DNA of 64,000 nt. Source: an uncultured Bacilli bacterium. Lineage in GTDB: Bacteria > Bacillota_I > Bacilli_A > RFN20 > CAG-826. The stretch covers positions 5,687 through 69,686 of the forward strand of contig CAKPBC010000008.1 in NCBI GenBank assembly GCA_934140155.1, in the 5' to 3' direction. A program made the translations under genes and the position numbers. The first letter of the stretch is position 1. Every line of letters begins with the position of its first letter. Of the stretch, positions 8,416 to 17,608 are shown piece after piece. The notes beneath the pieces are model-generated. The model worked only from the letters and a program-made list of their open reading frames with translations. It ran no database searches and was not told the origin of the DNA.

Positions 8416-9315
8416 ATGATTAAATACGAAATTATTAATTTATCCGAACATATAAATACCAAACCACTTGTTGCCGCGATTGGAAACTTTAATGGTTTTC
8501 ATATTGGTCATCAAGAGTTACTAAAAAAAGTAAATCAATTAAGTGGTAATAATAACCAAACTGCAGTTATTACTTTTAAGCATCAAACGCAAAATAATCA
8601 AATTCTAAGTTTAGAAGATGAATGTGCTTTCTTGAAACAATTTAATATATCATTATTAATTATAATTGATTTTAATGATGAATTACGTACCACTAGTGCT
8701 ACAAATTTCATTAGTTTTTTAATTAACACATTAAAAGTAAAAGATTTGATTGTCGGAGAAGATTTTACTTTTGGCTTTAATAAAAGCGGAAATATTTATA
8801 CATTACAATGTTCTCCAATTAATACAATAGTAATTCCAATTAAAAAAATCGACGACATAAAAGTATCAACCACTGATATTATTAGACATTTAAAAGAGGG
8901 AAATATAGAAACTAGCAACAAACTATTAGGTTATCAATATGGAATTACTGGATTAGTGCAAAAAGGATTACAAAATGGACATAAAATAGGTTTTCCTACT
9001 GTTAATTTAAAGTTCAATAATTATGTTAAAATAAAAGATGGCGTATATGCCACCTTAGTTATATTTGATAATAAGAAATATTTAGGAATGGGATATGTTG
9101 GTGTTCACAAAACAATTGATGAACTAGCATCACCACTATTAGAAGTTAATATCTTTGATTTTAACGAAAATATTTATAATAAAGAAATTAAAGTTCTATT
9201 TTTAAGCCGCGTTGCTGATAGTTATAAATTCTCATCATTAGATGTATTAAAAAGTCATTTAGAGCAATATAAACAAGAAATAACAACTAAATTTCAAGAC
9301 TATTTACATAATTAA
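8416..9315 (+). CDS. ribF: Bifunctional riboflavin kinase / FAD synthetase
   Basis: Makes FMN and FAD from riboflavin, 299 residues. The N-terminal nucleotidyltransferase has the signature GNFNGFHIGHQ (residues 23-33), where the usual Asp of G-x-F-D-G is Asn. STTDIIRHLKEG marks the domain border. The C-terminal flavokinase has NGHKIGFPTVNL. The usual neighbour truB is not here. The 3' end overlaps the convergent dnaI gene by 12 bases. Confidence 0.93.
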   Translation: MIKYEIINLSEHINTKPLVAAIGNFNGFHIGHQELLKKVNQLSGNNNQTAVITFKHQTQNNQILSLEDECAFLKQFNISLLIIIDFNDELRTTSATNFISFLINTLKVKDLIVGEDFTFGFNKSGNIYTLQCSPINTIVIPIKKIDDIKVSTTDIIRHLKEGNIETSNKLLGYQYGITGLVQKGLQNGHKIGFPTVNLKFNNYVKIKDGVYATLVIFDNKKYLGMGYVGVHKTIDELASPLLEVNIFDFNENIYNKEIKVLFLSRVADSYKFSSLDVLKSHLEQYKQEITTKFQDYLHN

Positions 9316-10233
9316 ATGTTCCAATTTATATAATTTTTTATAACGTTTTTCAAATATTTTTGAAGTAATTTCATATGCATTATCGGCGCCATAACGATTT
9401 TGCGCTAATAAGTTATTTAAGCCGTCTAAATCAAGATTAGAGCTAATCATAACTATTTTATTATTTTTATAACGACTATTTATTAATGGCAAAAGAAATT
9501 GATCACGAATTACACTATTAATCAATACATCTTTATTAAATCCATCTAACACTAATAAAGTAACACTCGATAATTCATCAAAATATTCATCAAATTCATC
9601 TTTGTCTTTATAAAAGATTTCTTTTACATATTCCATTAAGTCTTTTACATTTAAATAGGCAATATTCCCCTTCTTTTTTAAAGCAAATTCATTACAAAAT
9701 GCCATTAAATATTCGCTTTTTGAACTTTTAGTTGGGCCATAAATATAAATCCAATTTTTTAAATTCTGATCCAACATTTCTTTTAGAGCTATTTTAAGTT
9801 GTTGACGATAGCCATTGCGATAATTATTTATATTTTTTAATAATAATTCATTAAAGTTATCACTATAGTCTTTATATAAAAATTTTTTCATAAAATTACG
9901 ATTTTCTTCATATAAACGACATGGTTTAAACGTTTTTGTTACTAATTTTTGAGTAATTTCTGGATGAATCATAAATCCTTGACAAGAATTCTTACATTCC
10001 TTTAAGCCTGGACAATTTTTGCAGTTATGAAATTCTCTTTGTGTATCAACAAAAAGCATCAAAGAATCATCGAATTGTTCTTTAGACATTTTTAATGGAC
10101 GAATAATTTCATCAACAAATTCATCATCTTTTTTAATGTTTTCTTTTAATTCATTTTCATAAGCAATATCTTCTTCAGTTTTATCAGAGTAGGTAAATAA
10201 TTCTTCATTAGTCTTCATTTTATTAGTCTTCAT
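9304..10233 (-). CDS. dnaI: Primosomal helicase loader DnaI with degenerate P-loop
   Basis: Loads the replicative helicase at origins and restarted forks, 309 residues. The N-terminal domain has a Cys cluster (CKNCPGLKECKNSC, about residues 72-85) for zinc. The AAA+ domain follows, but its Walker A reads GPTKSSKS where DnaI has GxxGxGKS, and Walker B reads LVLDGF instead of LDD. Sensor I (SSN) and a C-terminal Arg-rich helix remain. The start ATG at 10233 has GAGG 9 bases upstream and lies inside the end of dnaB, so the two are coupled. The family call rests on Cys cluster, order of motifs and the dnaB neighbour. Confidence 0.88.
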   Translation of the reverse strand: MKTNKMKTNEELFTYSDKTEEDIAYENELKENIKKDDEFVDEIIRPLKMSKEQFDDSLMLFVDTQREFHNCKNCPGLKECKNSCQGFMIHPEITQKLVTKTFKPCRLYEENRNFMKKFLYKDYSDNFNELLLKNINNYRNGYRQQLKIALKEMLDQNLKNWIYIYGPTKSSKSEYLMAFCNEFALKKKGNIAYLNVKDLMEYVKEIFYKDKDEFDEYFDELSSVTLLVLDGFNKDVLINSVIRDQFLLPLINSRYKNNKIVMISSNLDLDGLNNLLAQNRYGADNAYEITSKIFEKRYKKLYKLEHLIM

Positions 10234-11476
10234 CTTCTAAATCCTCGTTATATTCCACATTGTCTTCTTCATCAAATAATTTTTTACTAGCTTTAGGTTG
10301 ATATGAACTAGTTTTAGTTTCCGCCTTTTTAGCGCGCTTATTTGTTTTGTTTAAATAATTCAATGTTTCTACAACTGTTGTTACGCCTTCACGCACTAAA
10401 GAAGCCGCTATTTTTTCCACATAATTTTTGGGCAAAGTGTTATCTTTTACTTGCAAAACATAATTAATTAAAGCATTAATAACTCCATTGCTTAGATTAT
10501 AACTAGTAGCTAAAGTTGAAACTAAAGTTAAATCCGCAGAAGAAGGTGCTGTGTTATTTTGTAATAAACTCAAATATTTGGCAGGTGGACAAGTTTCCAT
10601 TAATTGAATCATCTTTTTATATTTACCATCACTTGCTTCAATATTATGTGCTTTAGTCTTTTCTTTTTTAGGCATAATTGTGGAATAATTATTAACATTT
10701 TTCAATGTTTCCATCAATTTATCAAACTGAACTCTTTCACCTTTTTCAGCATAAAAATTAGTATAATTTTCGAAATATTCCGCTAATGTATCTTCATTTG
10801 ATCCATAAATTGCGGCAATCTTGCTTATTTTTTCTAGTTCGTCTTTAGTCAAGAAATTATCTTTAATATTTTTAGACGCTAATAAAGTCAAGAATTTCCC
10901 AATATCAAAACTTGTATATACGTTACCTTCTTCTCTTCCAACTAAAGTAGGAATGTTTGAAGGTATAGAGTTTTTAAAATTATTAATGTCAGTATAAAAA
11001 ACTTCACCAAACTTAGTTGTGATATCTTTAAAATCGGTTAAATCAATTCTATTTCTGTAATAACTAGTTAAACGTTGAACATCTTTTTCGCCAATATATT
11101 TAACAAGTAGTTCTTTAAAAAAGAGATCATTAAAAAATTCTTTTGGCTGTTTAGGAGCATATAAGCAAAACATATAAGTTTTTCTTTCTTCACTTATTAC
11201 CTTAACATAAGTCTTCATTAATCCCATAGCTTCTAATAATCTTCTACCATTAAGAAGAGCATCAGAAGTTATTCTTAAATAAGTGATTAGCTTATCAATC
11301 GAATAAAAACCAGTTTCTTGATCTGTTTGAGCATCAGACCAAAATTTAAAAAATAATGAAATAGCAACAGGTCCAACAATAGGTTGATATAAGTCTATTA
11401 AAACCTTTCGATCCGAATCAGAAATAGTACTTGCAAAACGTATTTCATAAAAATCACAATTACTCATATATTCCAT
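10223..11476 (-). CDS. dnaB: Replication initiation and membrane attachment protein DnaB
   Basis: The Bacillus-type DnaB (not the helicase), 417 residues, which acts with DnaI and DnaD at replication initiation. The N-terminal winged-helix part starts ISDSDRKVLIDLYQPIVGPVAISL. The C-terminal DnaB/DnaD-type helical domain ends with GVTTVVETLNYL. The tail is acidic and low-complexity. AGGTG lies 7 bases before the ATG. It overlaps dnaI by 11 bases. No nrdR or coaE is next to it. Confidence 0.9.
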   Translation of the reverse strand: MEYMSNCDFYEIRFASTISDSDRKVLIDLYQPIVGPVAISLFFKFWSDAQTDQETGFYSIDKLITYLRITSDALLNGRRLLEAMGLMKTYVKVISEERKTYMFCLYAPKQPKEFFNDLFFKELLVKYIGEKDVQRLTSYYRNRIDLTDFKDITTKFGEVFYTDINNFKNSIPSNIPTLVGREEGNVYTSFDIGKFLTLLASKNIKDNFLTKDELEKISKIAAIYGSNEDTLAEYFENYTNFYAEKGERVQFDKLMETLKNVNNYSTIMPKKEKTKAHNIEASDGKYKKMIQLMETCPPAKYLSLLQNNTAPSSADLTLVSTLATSYNLSNGVINALINYVLQVKDNTLPKNYVEKIAASLVREGVTTVVETLNYLNKTNKRAKKAETKTSSYQPKASKKLFDEEDNVEYNEDLEDED

Positions 11477-11505
11477 AGTGTTACACCTGCTTTCATAGTT
11501 AAAAT

Positions 11506-11534
11506 ATTATAACATGTATTTTTCATATTTTAAC
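11506..11534 (-). promoter_or_regulatory. Possible dnaB promoter
   Basis: TATAAT (11511-11506) lies 29 bases before the dnaB start, with a weak GTTAAA 17 bases upstream as -35. Only the -10 is convincing. Confidence 0.4.
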
Positions 11535-11641
11535 ATAGTTTCTGAATAACTTTTTATAAGCATGTATTTTTGATTTTTTTTTGTTTTTTTTATATTTTTT
11601 ACTTTTTAACGCACTAAGCGAAACTTGTAAGGGCTTACTTA

Positions 11642-11717
11642 TAGCAAAACAACATTTTGCTACACAAAGTGTCTTAAAATATCTTTGATTTTTATTCACA
11701 CAATGATATAATCATTG
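11642..11717 (+). promoter_or_regulatory. pfkA promoter with palindromes
   Basis: TTGATT (11685-11690), 16 bases, TATAAT (11707-11712). The -10 is inside a perfect palindrome CAATGAT-ATA-ATCATTG (11701-11717). Upstream, at 11642-11662, an 8-bp inverted repeat TAGCAAAA-N5-TTTTGCTA lies before the -35. Both look like operator or leader structures; no regulator can be named. The rest of the 270-base gap is AT-rich without further signals. Confidence 0.6.
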
Positions 11718-11746
11718 CGGAGTTTTGTTTTAGGAGGTAGTTGAAA

Positions 11747-12703
11747 ATGAAACGTGTAGGAATTTTAACAAGTGGTGGAGACGCACCTGGCATGAATGCT
11801 GCTGTTAGAGCGGTTGTACGTGCAGGATTATATCATGACTTAGAAATGTTCGTGATTTATGATGGATATAAAGGATTAGTGGAAGGTAACATTCAACAAG
11901 TCAATCGTGACTTTGTATCTGATATTGTTAATCGTGGTGGCACAATTATTCGTTCCGCTCGTCTTCCAGAATTTAAGGAAGTTGAAACTCGTAAGAAAGG
12001 TATAGAACAATTAAAAAAATTTGGCATTGATGCTTTAGTATGTATTGGTGGCGATGGAACATATCAAGGCGCAAAAGCATTATCTAATATGGGTATCAAT
12101 TGTATTGCCTTACCAGGAACAATTGATAATGATATTGCTTCTACTGATTTTACAATCGGTTTTGATACAGCTTTAAATACAATCGTTGAAGCAGTTGATA
12201 AATTACGTGATACATCCACTTCTCATCAACGTTGTTCTGTCGTTGAAGTAATGGGAAGATATTGTGGCGATTTAGCTCTTTTCTCAGGTATTGCTTGTGG
12301 AGCAGATTTAATTGTTACTTCTGACTACCAATTAACAAGAAATGAAATTATTGAAAAATTAGGTGAAATGCACAAAAATGGTAAAAGACACGCTATGGTG
12401 ATCATCACTGAAAAATTATGTGATGTTAATGAATTAGCTCATGACATCGAAAAAGAATCAGGTTTTGAATGTCGTGCCGAAGTTTTAGGCCGTATTCAAC
12501 GTGGTGGTAGTCCAACAGCTCGTGACCGTTTCTTAGCAGGACAAATGGGTGTAAGAGCAATTGAACTTTTAATCGAAGGAAAAGGCGGACGTTGCGTTGG
12601 CTTAAAAGGTAGTCAATTAGTCGATTATGATATTGATGATGCCTTAAAAATGAAACGCGATACCCATACTGAATTAGTTGATGTTATTCACTCAATTTGC
12701 TAA
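11747..12703 (+). CDS. pfkA: ATP-dependent 6-phosphofructokinase
   Basis: Phosphorylates fructose 6-phosphate in glycolysis, 318 residues, the usual bacterial length. Motifs are GILTSGGDAPGMNAA (ATP site), IGGDGT, PGTIDNDI (catalytic Asp) and RIQRGGSPTARDR. The start is the ATG at 11747, with AGGAGG 9 bases upstream; an in-frame TTG at 11741 is too close to the site. The pyruvate kinase gene follows 30 bases later, the common pfkA-pyk operon that joins the two control points of glycolysis. Confidence 0.97.
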   Translation: MKRVGILTSGGDAPGMNAAVRAVVRAGLYHDLEMFVIYDGYKGLVEGNIQQVNRDFVSDIVNRGGTIIRSARLPEFKEVETRKKGIEQLKKFGIDALVCIGGDGTYQGAKALSNMGINCIALPGTIDNDIASTDFTIGFDTALNTIVEAVDKLRDTSTSHQRCSVVEVMGRYCGDLALFSGIACGADLIVTSDYQLTRNEIIEKLGEMHKNGKRHAMVIITEKLCDVNELAHDIEKESGFECRAEVLGRIQRGGSPTARDRFLAGQMGVRAIELLIEGKGGRCVGLKGSQLVDYDIDDALKMKRDTHTELVDVIHSIC

Positions 12704-12733
12704 CTTAAATTTATTTATTAGGGGAGTTTTACT

Positions 12734-14182
12734 ATGATCATTCATAAAAATACAAAAGTTGTTTGCACTATTGGACCAGCAAGCGAAAGTTACGAAGTAT
12801 TATCACAATTAATTGATGCCGGAATGAACGTTATGCGTTTAAATTTTTCGCATGGCGAGCATCCTGATCATTTAAAGAAAATTGAATTAATTCGTAAACT
12901 TGAACATGATAATGGAGTAATTATTCCTATTATATTAGATACAAAAGGTCCAGAAATTCGTTGTCACTTATTTAAAGATGGGCAAGCTAAAATTTTACGT
13001 GATTCAATTGTGCGTATTTCTATGACTGAAATATTAGGTGATGAAACAAAGTTTTCTGTTACTTATGATAAATTATTTGATGACGTTGAAGTTGGTAACA
13101 AAATTAAAATTGATGATGGAAATCTTGAACTTGATATTATTGAAAAGGACTTTGAACATCGTGAATTAGTTACAAAAGCTAGAAATACATATGTCATTAA
13201 AAATCGTAAAGGCGTTATCGCTCCTTTTGCAAGATTATCCATGGCTTATGTATCAAAAAAAGACGAGGAAGATTTAAAATTTGGTTGTGAGCATAATGTT
13301 GATTATGTAGCGGCTTCATTTACTCGTCGTCCAGAAGATATTTTAGAAATTAAAGCGATTCTTGCAAAATACGGAAAACCTGATATTGGTGTTATTGCAA
13401 AAATCGAAAATCAAGAAGGCGTCGATAAAATAAATGAAATTATTGATGTAAGTGATGGTGTTATGGTTGCCCGTGGCGATTTAGGTGTCGAAGTTCCTTC
13501 GGAGATGGTTCCAGTTATTCAAAAACAAATTATTGAAAAATGCCGCGTTAAAGGAAAACCTGTTATTACCGCAACACAAATGTTAGATTCAATGCAAACT
13601 AGACCAGTACCAACACGTGCTGAAGTGAGTGATGTTGCTAATGCAATATTAGAAGGTACAGATGCTGTTATGCTTTCTGGCGAATCCGCTTCTGGTGATT
13701 ATCCGGTTTTAGCTACTGAAATGCAAACTAAAATATCTAAAACCATGGAACAATATCTAGACTATGAAAAACTTGCAGAACAAGCATATAACACATCAGA
13801 AAAGAACAATTCTGATGCTATATCTAATTCTGTTGCTAATACTGCTTTATTAATTGGAGCAAAATTAATCGTAGCCATATCTGGTATGGGTACAACGCCA
13901 CGAAGAATTTCTAAAGCGCGTCCATGTTGCCCAATTATTTGCATTTCTTCTAATCGCCGTGTTTTATCTAAATTAAGTTTATTCTGGGGTATATATGGTA
14001 TATGTGTTCCTAAAGTTCCTAACTTAATTGAAGAGATGGAAGTTTTAGCTCTTGTTAAAGCTCACGATTTGGGCATTCAAACTGGTGAACCAATTATCTT
14101 AACTGGTGCAACTCCGGCAGGCACTCGTGGCACAAACTTTATGAAAATATTAAACGCTAATAACGATGGCGCTAAAGACTAA
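12734..14182 (+). CDS. pyk: Pyruvate kinase
   Basis: Converts phosphoenolpyruvate and ADP to pyruvate and ATP, 482 residues. Motifs are TKVVCTIGPAS, NFSHG, VIAKIENQEGV (catalytic Lys, Mg ligand Glu), VARGDLGVE and KPVITATQMLDSM. It lacks the extra C-terminal PEP-utilising domain of the Bacillus enzyme. GGGGAG precedes the ATG by 8 bases. A strong terminator follows, so pfkA-pyk is a two-gene unit. Confidence 0.97.
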   Translation: MIIHKNTKVVCTIGPASESYEVLSQLIDAGMNVMRLNFSHGEHPDHLKKIELIRKLEHDNGVIIPIILDTKGPEIRCHLFKDGQAKILRDSIVRISMTEILGDETKFSVTYDKLFDDVEVGNKIKIDDGNLELDIIEKDFEHRELVTKARNTYVIKNRKGVIAPFARLSMAYVSKKDEEDLKFGCEHNVDYVAASFTRRPEDILEIKAILAKYGKPDIGVIAKIENQEGVDKINEIIDVSDGVMVARGDLGVEVPSEMVPVIQKQIIEKCRVKGKPVITATQMLDSMQTRPVPTRAEVSDVANAILEGTDAVMLSGESASGDYPVLATEMQTKISKTMEQYLDYEKLAEQAYNTSEKNNSDAISNSVANTALLIGAKLIVAISGMGTTPRRISKARPCCPIICISSNRRVLSKLSLFWGIYGICVPKVPNLIEEMEVLALVKAHDLGIQTGEPIILTGATPAGTRGTNFMKILNANNDGAKD

Positions 14183-14205
14183 TATAGATTAGTAAAAAAA
14201 TATTT

Positions 14206-14249
14206 GCAAAAGATATAATTATTATTATATTCTTTTGCTTTTTTGTTTT
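14206..14249 (+). terminator. Terminator after pyk
   Basis: A 14-bp stem (GCAAAAG...TATAAT against ATTATA...CTTTTGC, one bulged base) is followed by TTTTTTGTTTT. Confidence 0.9.
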
Positions 14250-14309
14250 AAAATAAACATTATTTGACTATTTGTTGATATTCTATGTTATCCCATGAGG
14301 TTATAAAGG

Positions 14310-14337
14310 TTGACAAATTAGACTTAATAGGTATAAT
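14310..14337 (+). promoter_or_regulatory. Consensus promoter of degV
   Basis: TTGACA (14310-14315), 16 bases, TATAAT (14332-14337), 25 bases before the degV start codon. Both hexamers are perfect matches to the housekeeping sigma consensus. Confidence 0.85.
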
Positions 14338-14361
14338 AGAAAAAGAATTGGAGGTCTTACT

Positions 14362-15219
14362 ATGAGCAAGACAATTGTCACATGTGACTCCACAATTGCT
14401 ATTTCACCAGAAAAAGCAAAAGAGTATGGTTTAAAGGTTTTACCTCTTAATGTTATCGTTGATAATGTTGAGTACCATGATGGTGTCGATATTAATTATG
14501 AAAAATTAGCTAGCATGATGCGCGCTGGTGGTGTAATTAAAACTTCTACTCCTACACCATATGAAATCGAAGCATTTTTTGATAATATATTTGCCGAAGG
14601 ATACGAAAAAATTGTTCACTTTACAATTTCTAGTAAACTTTCTTCGATGTTTGATTTATTTACTAATATTTGTAAAGAAAAATATGGAGATAAAGTTATT
14701 GTTGTTGATTCTATGTGCGTTATGTCATTTATGTTAAATAATGTTTTAACCGCTAAAGAGTTAATTGAACAAGGTGCAGAGCCTGAACAAATTCCAGAAT
14801 TATTAAAAGATCGTATCAATGATATTGAAGTCGTATTTATTCCTGAATCATTAACATTCTTAAAACGTGGCGGAAGAGTTTCTCCTGCTGTTGCTTTAAT
14901 TGGTAACTTAATTGGTTTAAAACCAGTATTAGGATTTAAAGATGGTGGCATCATTAAAATTGGTACAACTAGAAACATTAAATCAACATTAAAAGAAACC
15001 GCAATTAAGTTCAAAGAAATGAAAAAAGATCCTGAAAAGTACGATATTTCCATTGCTTATGTTGATACAAATCCTGCTGTTGTTGAATTTGCTCAAAAAA
15101 TGGTTGAAGAGTATTTACCTGAATATGATTGTCATATGGATGGCTTCTCTGTAAATGTTGAAGCTCATACCGGTCCTGGTACTATTACTATTATTATGAA
15201 AAGAAAAGTTAATAAATAA
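14362..15219 (+). CDS. DegV family fatty-acid-binding protein
   Basis: 285 residues, one complete DegV/EDD domain. These bind a fatty acid and, as FakB, feed it to the FakA kinase for phospholipid synthesis. The start reads TIVTCDSTIAI, then GGVIKTSTPTPYEIEAFF, FTISSKLSSM and LKRGGRVS, all usual landmarks. GGAGG lies upstream of the ATG. It is a single-gene unit with a strong promoter. No fakA is in the window. Confidence 0.92.
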   Translation: MSKTIVTCDSTIAISPEKAKEYGLKVLPLNVIVDNVEYHDGVDINYEKLASMMRAGGVIKTSTPTPYEIEAFFDNIFAEGYEKIVHFTISSKLSSMFDLFTNICKEKYGDKVIVVDSMCVMSFMLNNVLTAKELIEQGAEPEQIPELLKDRINDIEVVFIPESLTFLKRGGRVSPAVALIGNLIGLKPVLGFKDGGIIKIGTTRNIKSTLKETAIKFKEMKKDPEKYDISIAYVDTNPAVVEFAQKMVEEYLPEYDCHMDGFSVNVEAHTGPGTITIIMKRKVNK

Positions 15220-15220
15220 A

Positions 15221-15494
15221 TTGACTTTTATACATTAAAAATACTATTATATTAGTGCGTTGAAAAAGACACGTTAATAAATTAACTTTATTAAGCGAAG
15301 AAATGATTGGTGCAAGATTTCTATAAAGTATTTATTAATACCACTTTGGAGCATTTTGCGAAATAAGCAAACGTCACTGGCGTTAACAGTACTTGAGAGT
15401 ATGTTTAATTTATTATTAAATATAAATTAAGGTGGTACCGCGTTAATAGCGTCCTTATTAAAGGGGCGCTTTTTTTATTTAAGGAGGAAAAATT
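15221..15494 (+). promoter_or_regulatory. T-box leader of thrS (Thr, specifier ACC)
   Basis: Promoter TTGACT (15221-15226), 18 bases, TATTAT (15245-15250). The T-box AAGGTGGTACCGCG is at 15429-15442, whose TGGT pairs with the ACCA end of uncharged tRNA. The terminator GCGTCC.../...GGGGCGC with seven T is at 15449-15477. In the specifier loop ACC-ACT-TTGGAG (about 15340-15351) aligns with TAC-ACC-TTGGAG of the tyrS leader, which fixes ACC as the threonine specifier. Confidence 0.95.
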
Positions 15495-17408
15495 ATGTTA
15501 AAAATTACTTTAAAAGACGGAAGCACTATTGATGTTGAAGAAGGAAAATTAATTATTGAAGTTGCTAAAAGCATTTCTTCTAGTTTAGCTAAAAATTCAG
15601 TTGTGGCTAAATTAGATGGGAATCTTGTTGATTTAAAAACTCCTATTACTAAAGATTGCTCTTTAGAATTAGTGACTTTAGAAGATCCAGAAGCTTTCCC
15701 AGTCTTAAACCATTCTTGTGCTCACTTACTAGCCCAAGCAATGAAGAGATTATATAAAAATGTTAAATTCGGTGTTGGCCCAAGCATTGAAGAAGGCTTC
15801 TACTATGACTTCGGTGTTGAAGAATCAATTACGAGTGATGATTTTGCTAAAATCGAAGCTGAAATGAAAAAGATTGTTAAAGAAAACTTGCCAATTAATC
15901 ACTACTATTTAAGTAAAGATGAAGCTAAAGAAAAATTTGCAGGCGATCCTTATAAATGTGAATTAATTGACGCTGTTGATGATGATAAAGTGGGAATCTA
16001 TGAACAAGGCGATTACGCTGATGTATGTCGTGGTCCTCACGTTATCTCAACTGGCGTATTAAAGAACTTTAAATTATTAAATGTTGCCGGTGCTTATTGG
16101 CGTGGAGATTCCAAAAATCCAATGTTAACAAGAATTTATGGTACTTGCTATCCAACTAGCGAAGCACTTGAAAAACATTTACAAGATTTAGAGGAACGTA
16201 AAAAACGCGATCATCGTAAATTAGGTAAAGAACTTGGTTTATTTATGATTTCCGAATTTGGTCCAGGACTTCCATTCTGGTTACCAAAAGGTTATCAATT
16301 GCGTCGTACCCTTGAAGATTTCTGGCTTGATTTACATCGTAAGAATGGTTATGTCGTTGTTGACACTCCAATTATGTTATCCAAAGAATTATGGGAAATT
16401 TCTGGTCACTGGGATCACTATAAAGAAGATATGTTCATTACTCACGCTGATGAAGATGAATATGCAATTAAGCCAATGAACTGTCCTGGCGCTATTCTTG
16501 TTTATAAAAACGATTTACATTCTTATAAAGATTTGCCACTCCGTATTGCAGAACTTGGTCACGTCCATAGATATGAGGCAAGTGGTGCTTTAAATGGTTT
16601 ATTCCGTGTTCGTACATTCACACAAGATGATGCTCATATTTTATTAACTGAAGATCAAATTGGTGCAGAAATCGAAAGAATCATTAAGATTTATGACCAA
16701 GTTTATTCAATATTTGGTTTAAATTATCATATCGAATTATCTACTCGTCCAGAAGAAAACTATATTGGTGATATTAAAGTTTGGGATAAAGCTGAAGCTG
16801 ATTTAATTAGAGTATGTAAAGAAACTGGTAAAGAATTTAAAATCAATCCAGGCGATGGCGCATTCTATGGTCCTAAACTTGACTTCAAACTTCGTGACTC
16901 CATGAATCGTATTTGGCAATGTGGCACCATTCAATTAGATATGCAACTTCCAGGAAGATTTGATTGTACTTATATTGATGAAAATGGTCAAAAAGTTACT
17001 CCTGTTATGATTCACCGTGCTTGCTTTGGATCTCTTGAAAGATTCATTGGTATTATTATTGAAAACTATGCTGGCGCTTTCCCAACTTGGTTAGCCCCTG
17101 TTCAAGTTAACTTATTACCAGTTGTTGGTGATATCCATAGTGCCTACGCTAAAGAAGTCAAATCAATCTTAGAAGAAAATGGTTTAAGAGTTAATATTGA
17201 TGATCGTAATGAAAAACTTGGTTACCGTTTAAGAGAATCACAAATCCAAAAGATTCCTTATACACTTGTAATTGGCGATAATGAGATGAATACTAAGAGT
17301 GTTACATATCGTAAATATGGTACTAAAGAACAAATCACTGTTTCTCTTGATGAATTCATTTCAATGATTTTAAAAGAAATTAAAGAAAAAAAGCCTTTAA
17401 ATGCATAA
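15495..17408 (+). CDS. thrS: Threonyl-tRNA synthetase
   Basis: Charges tRNA-Thr, 637 residues, full length. An N-terminal TGS domain (residues 1-60) precedes the editing domain with HSCAH and the Cys/His pair CRGPHV. The class II catalytic core has motif 2 (RIAELGHVHRYEASGALNGLFRVRTFTQDDAHI), Zn ligands including Cys in KPMNCPG, and motif 3 (ACFGSLERFIG). A C-terminal anticodon-binding domain follows. AAGGAGG precedes the ATG. Its expression is controlled by the T-box leader just upstream. Confidence 0.98.
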   Translation: MLKITLKDGSTIDVEEGKLIIEVAKSISSSLAKNSVVAKLDGNLVDLKTPITKDCSLELVTLEDPEAFPVLNHSCAHLLAQAMKRLYKNVKFGVGPSIEEGFYYDFGVEESITSDDFAKIEAEMKKIVKENLPINHYYLSKDEAKEKFAGDPYKCELIDAVDDDKVGIYEQGDYADVCRGPHVISTGVLKNFKLLNVAGAYWRGDSKNPMLTRIYGTCYPTSEALEKHLQDLEERKKRDHRKLGKELGLFMISEFGPGLPFWLPKGYQLRRTLEDFWLDLHRKNGYVVVDTPIMLSKELWEISGHWDHYKEDMFITHADEDEYAIKPMNCPGAILVYKNDLHSYKDLPLRIAELGHVHRYEASGALNGLFRVRTFTQDDAHILLTEDQIGAEIERIIKIYDQVYSIFGLNYHIELSTRPEENYIGDIKVWDKAEADLIRVCKETGKEFKINPGDGAFYGPKLDFKLRDSMNRIWQCGTIQLDMQLPGRFDCTYIDENGQKVTPVMIHRACFGSLERFIGIIIENYAGAFPTWLAPVQVNLLPVVGDIHSAYAKEVKSILEENGLRVNIDDRNEKLGYRLRESQIQKIPYTLVIGDNEMNTKSVTYRKYGTKEQITVSLDEFISMILKEIKEKKPLNA

Positions 17409-17436
17409 TTGATGTCAGAAAAGCATAAAATTAATG

Positions 17437-17608
17437 TTGACATATTAGCATTTATAGTGTAGTATTATTACGCGAACAAAATACGTGGAAAGAAGAGGCG
17501 CCCGCTTCTCACCTGATTCACAAAGTGAATAGGTAAATGTCACATATCGTTAAGATATTTTCACGGGCGCATCCTGCGTCCGTTTTTTAGTTCAAAGGAG
17601 GAATTATT
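17437..17608 (+). promoter_or_regulatory. L20-type leader of infC-rpmI-rplT
   Basis: Promoter TTGACA (17437-17442), 17 bases, TAGTAT (17460-17465). The leader that follows has the sequence pattern of the Bacillota L20 leader (GCGAACAAAATACGTGG, then GGCGCCCGCTTCTCACC). It ends in a terminator-like stem GGGCGCA/TGCGTCC with six T (about 17564-17588), which can alternatively pair with the upstream GGCGCCCG. Ribosomal protein L20 binding is known to favour termination in this family. Confidence 0.88.

Noticed and set aside
14616..15053. 145-codon frame antisense to degV
   Set aside because: No ribosome-binding site or motif; the sense frame is a complete DegV protein with a consensus promoter.
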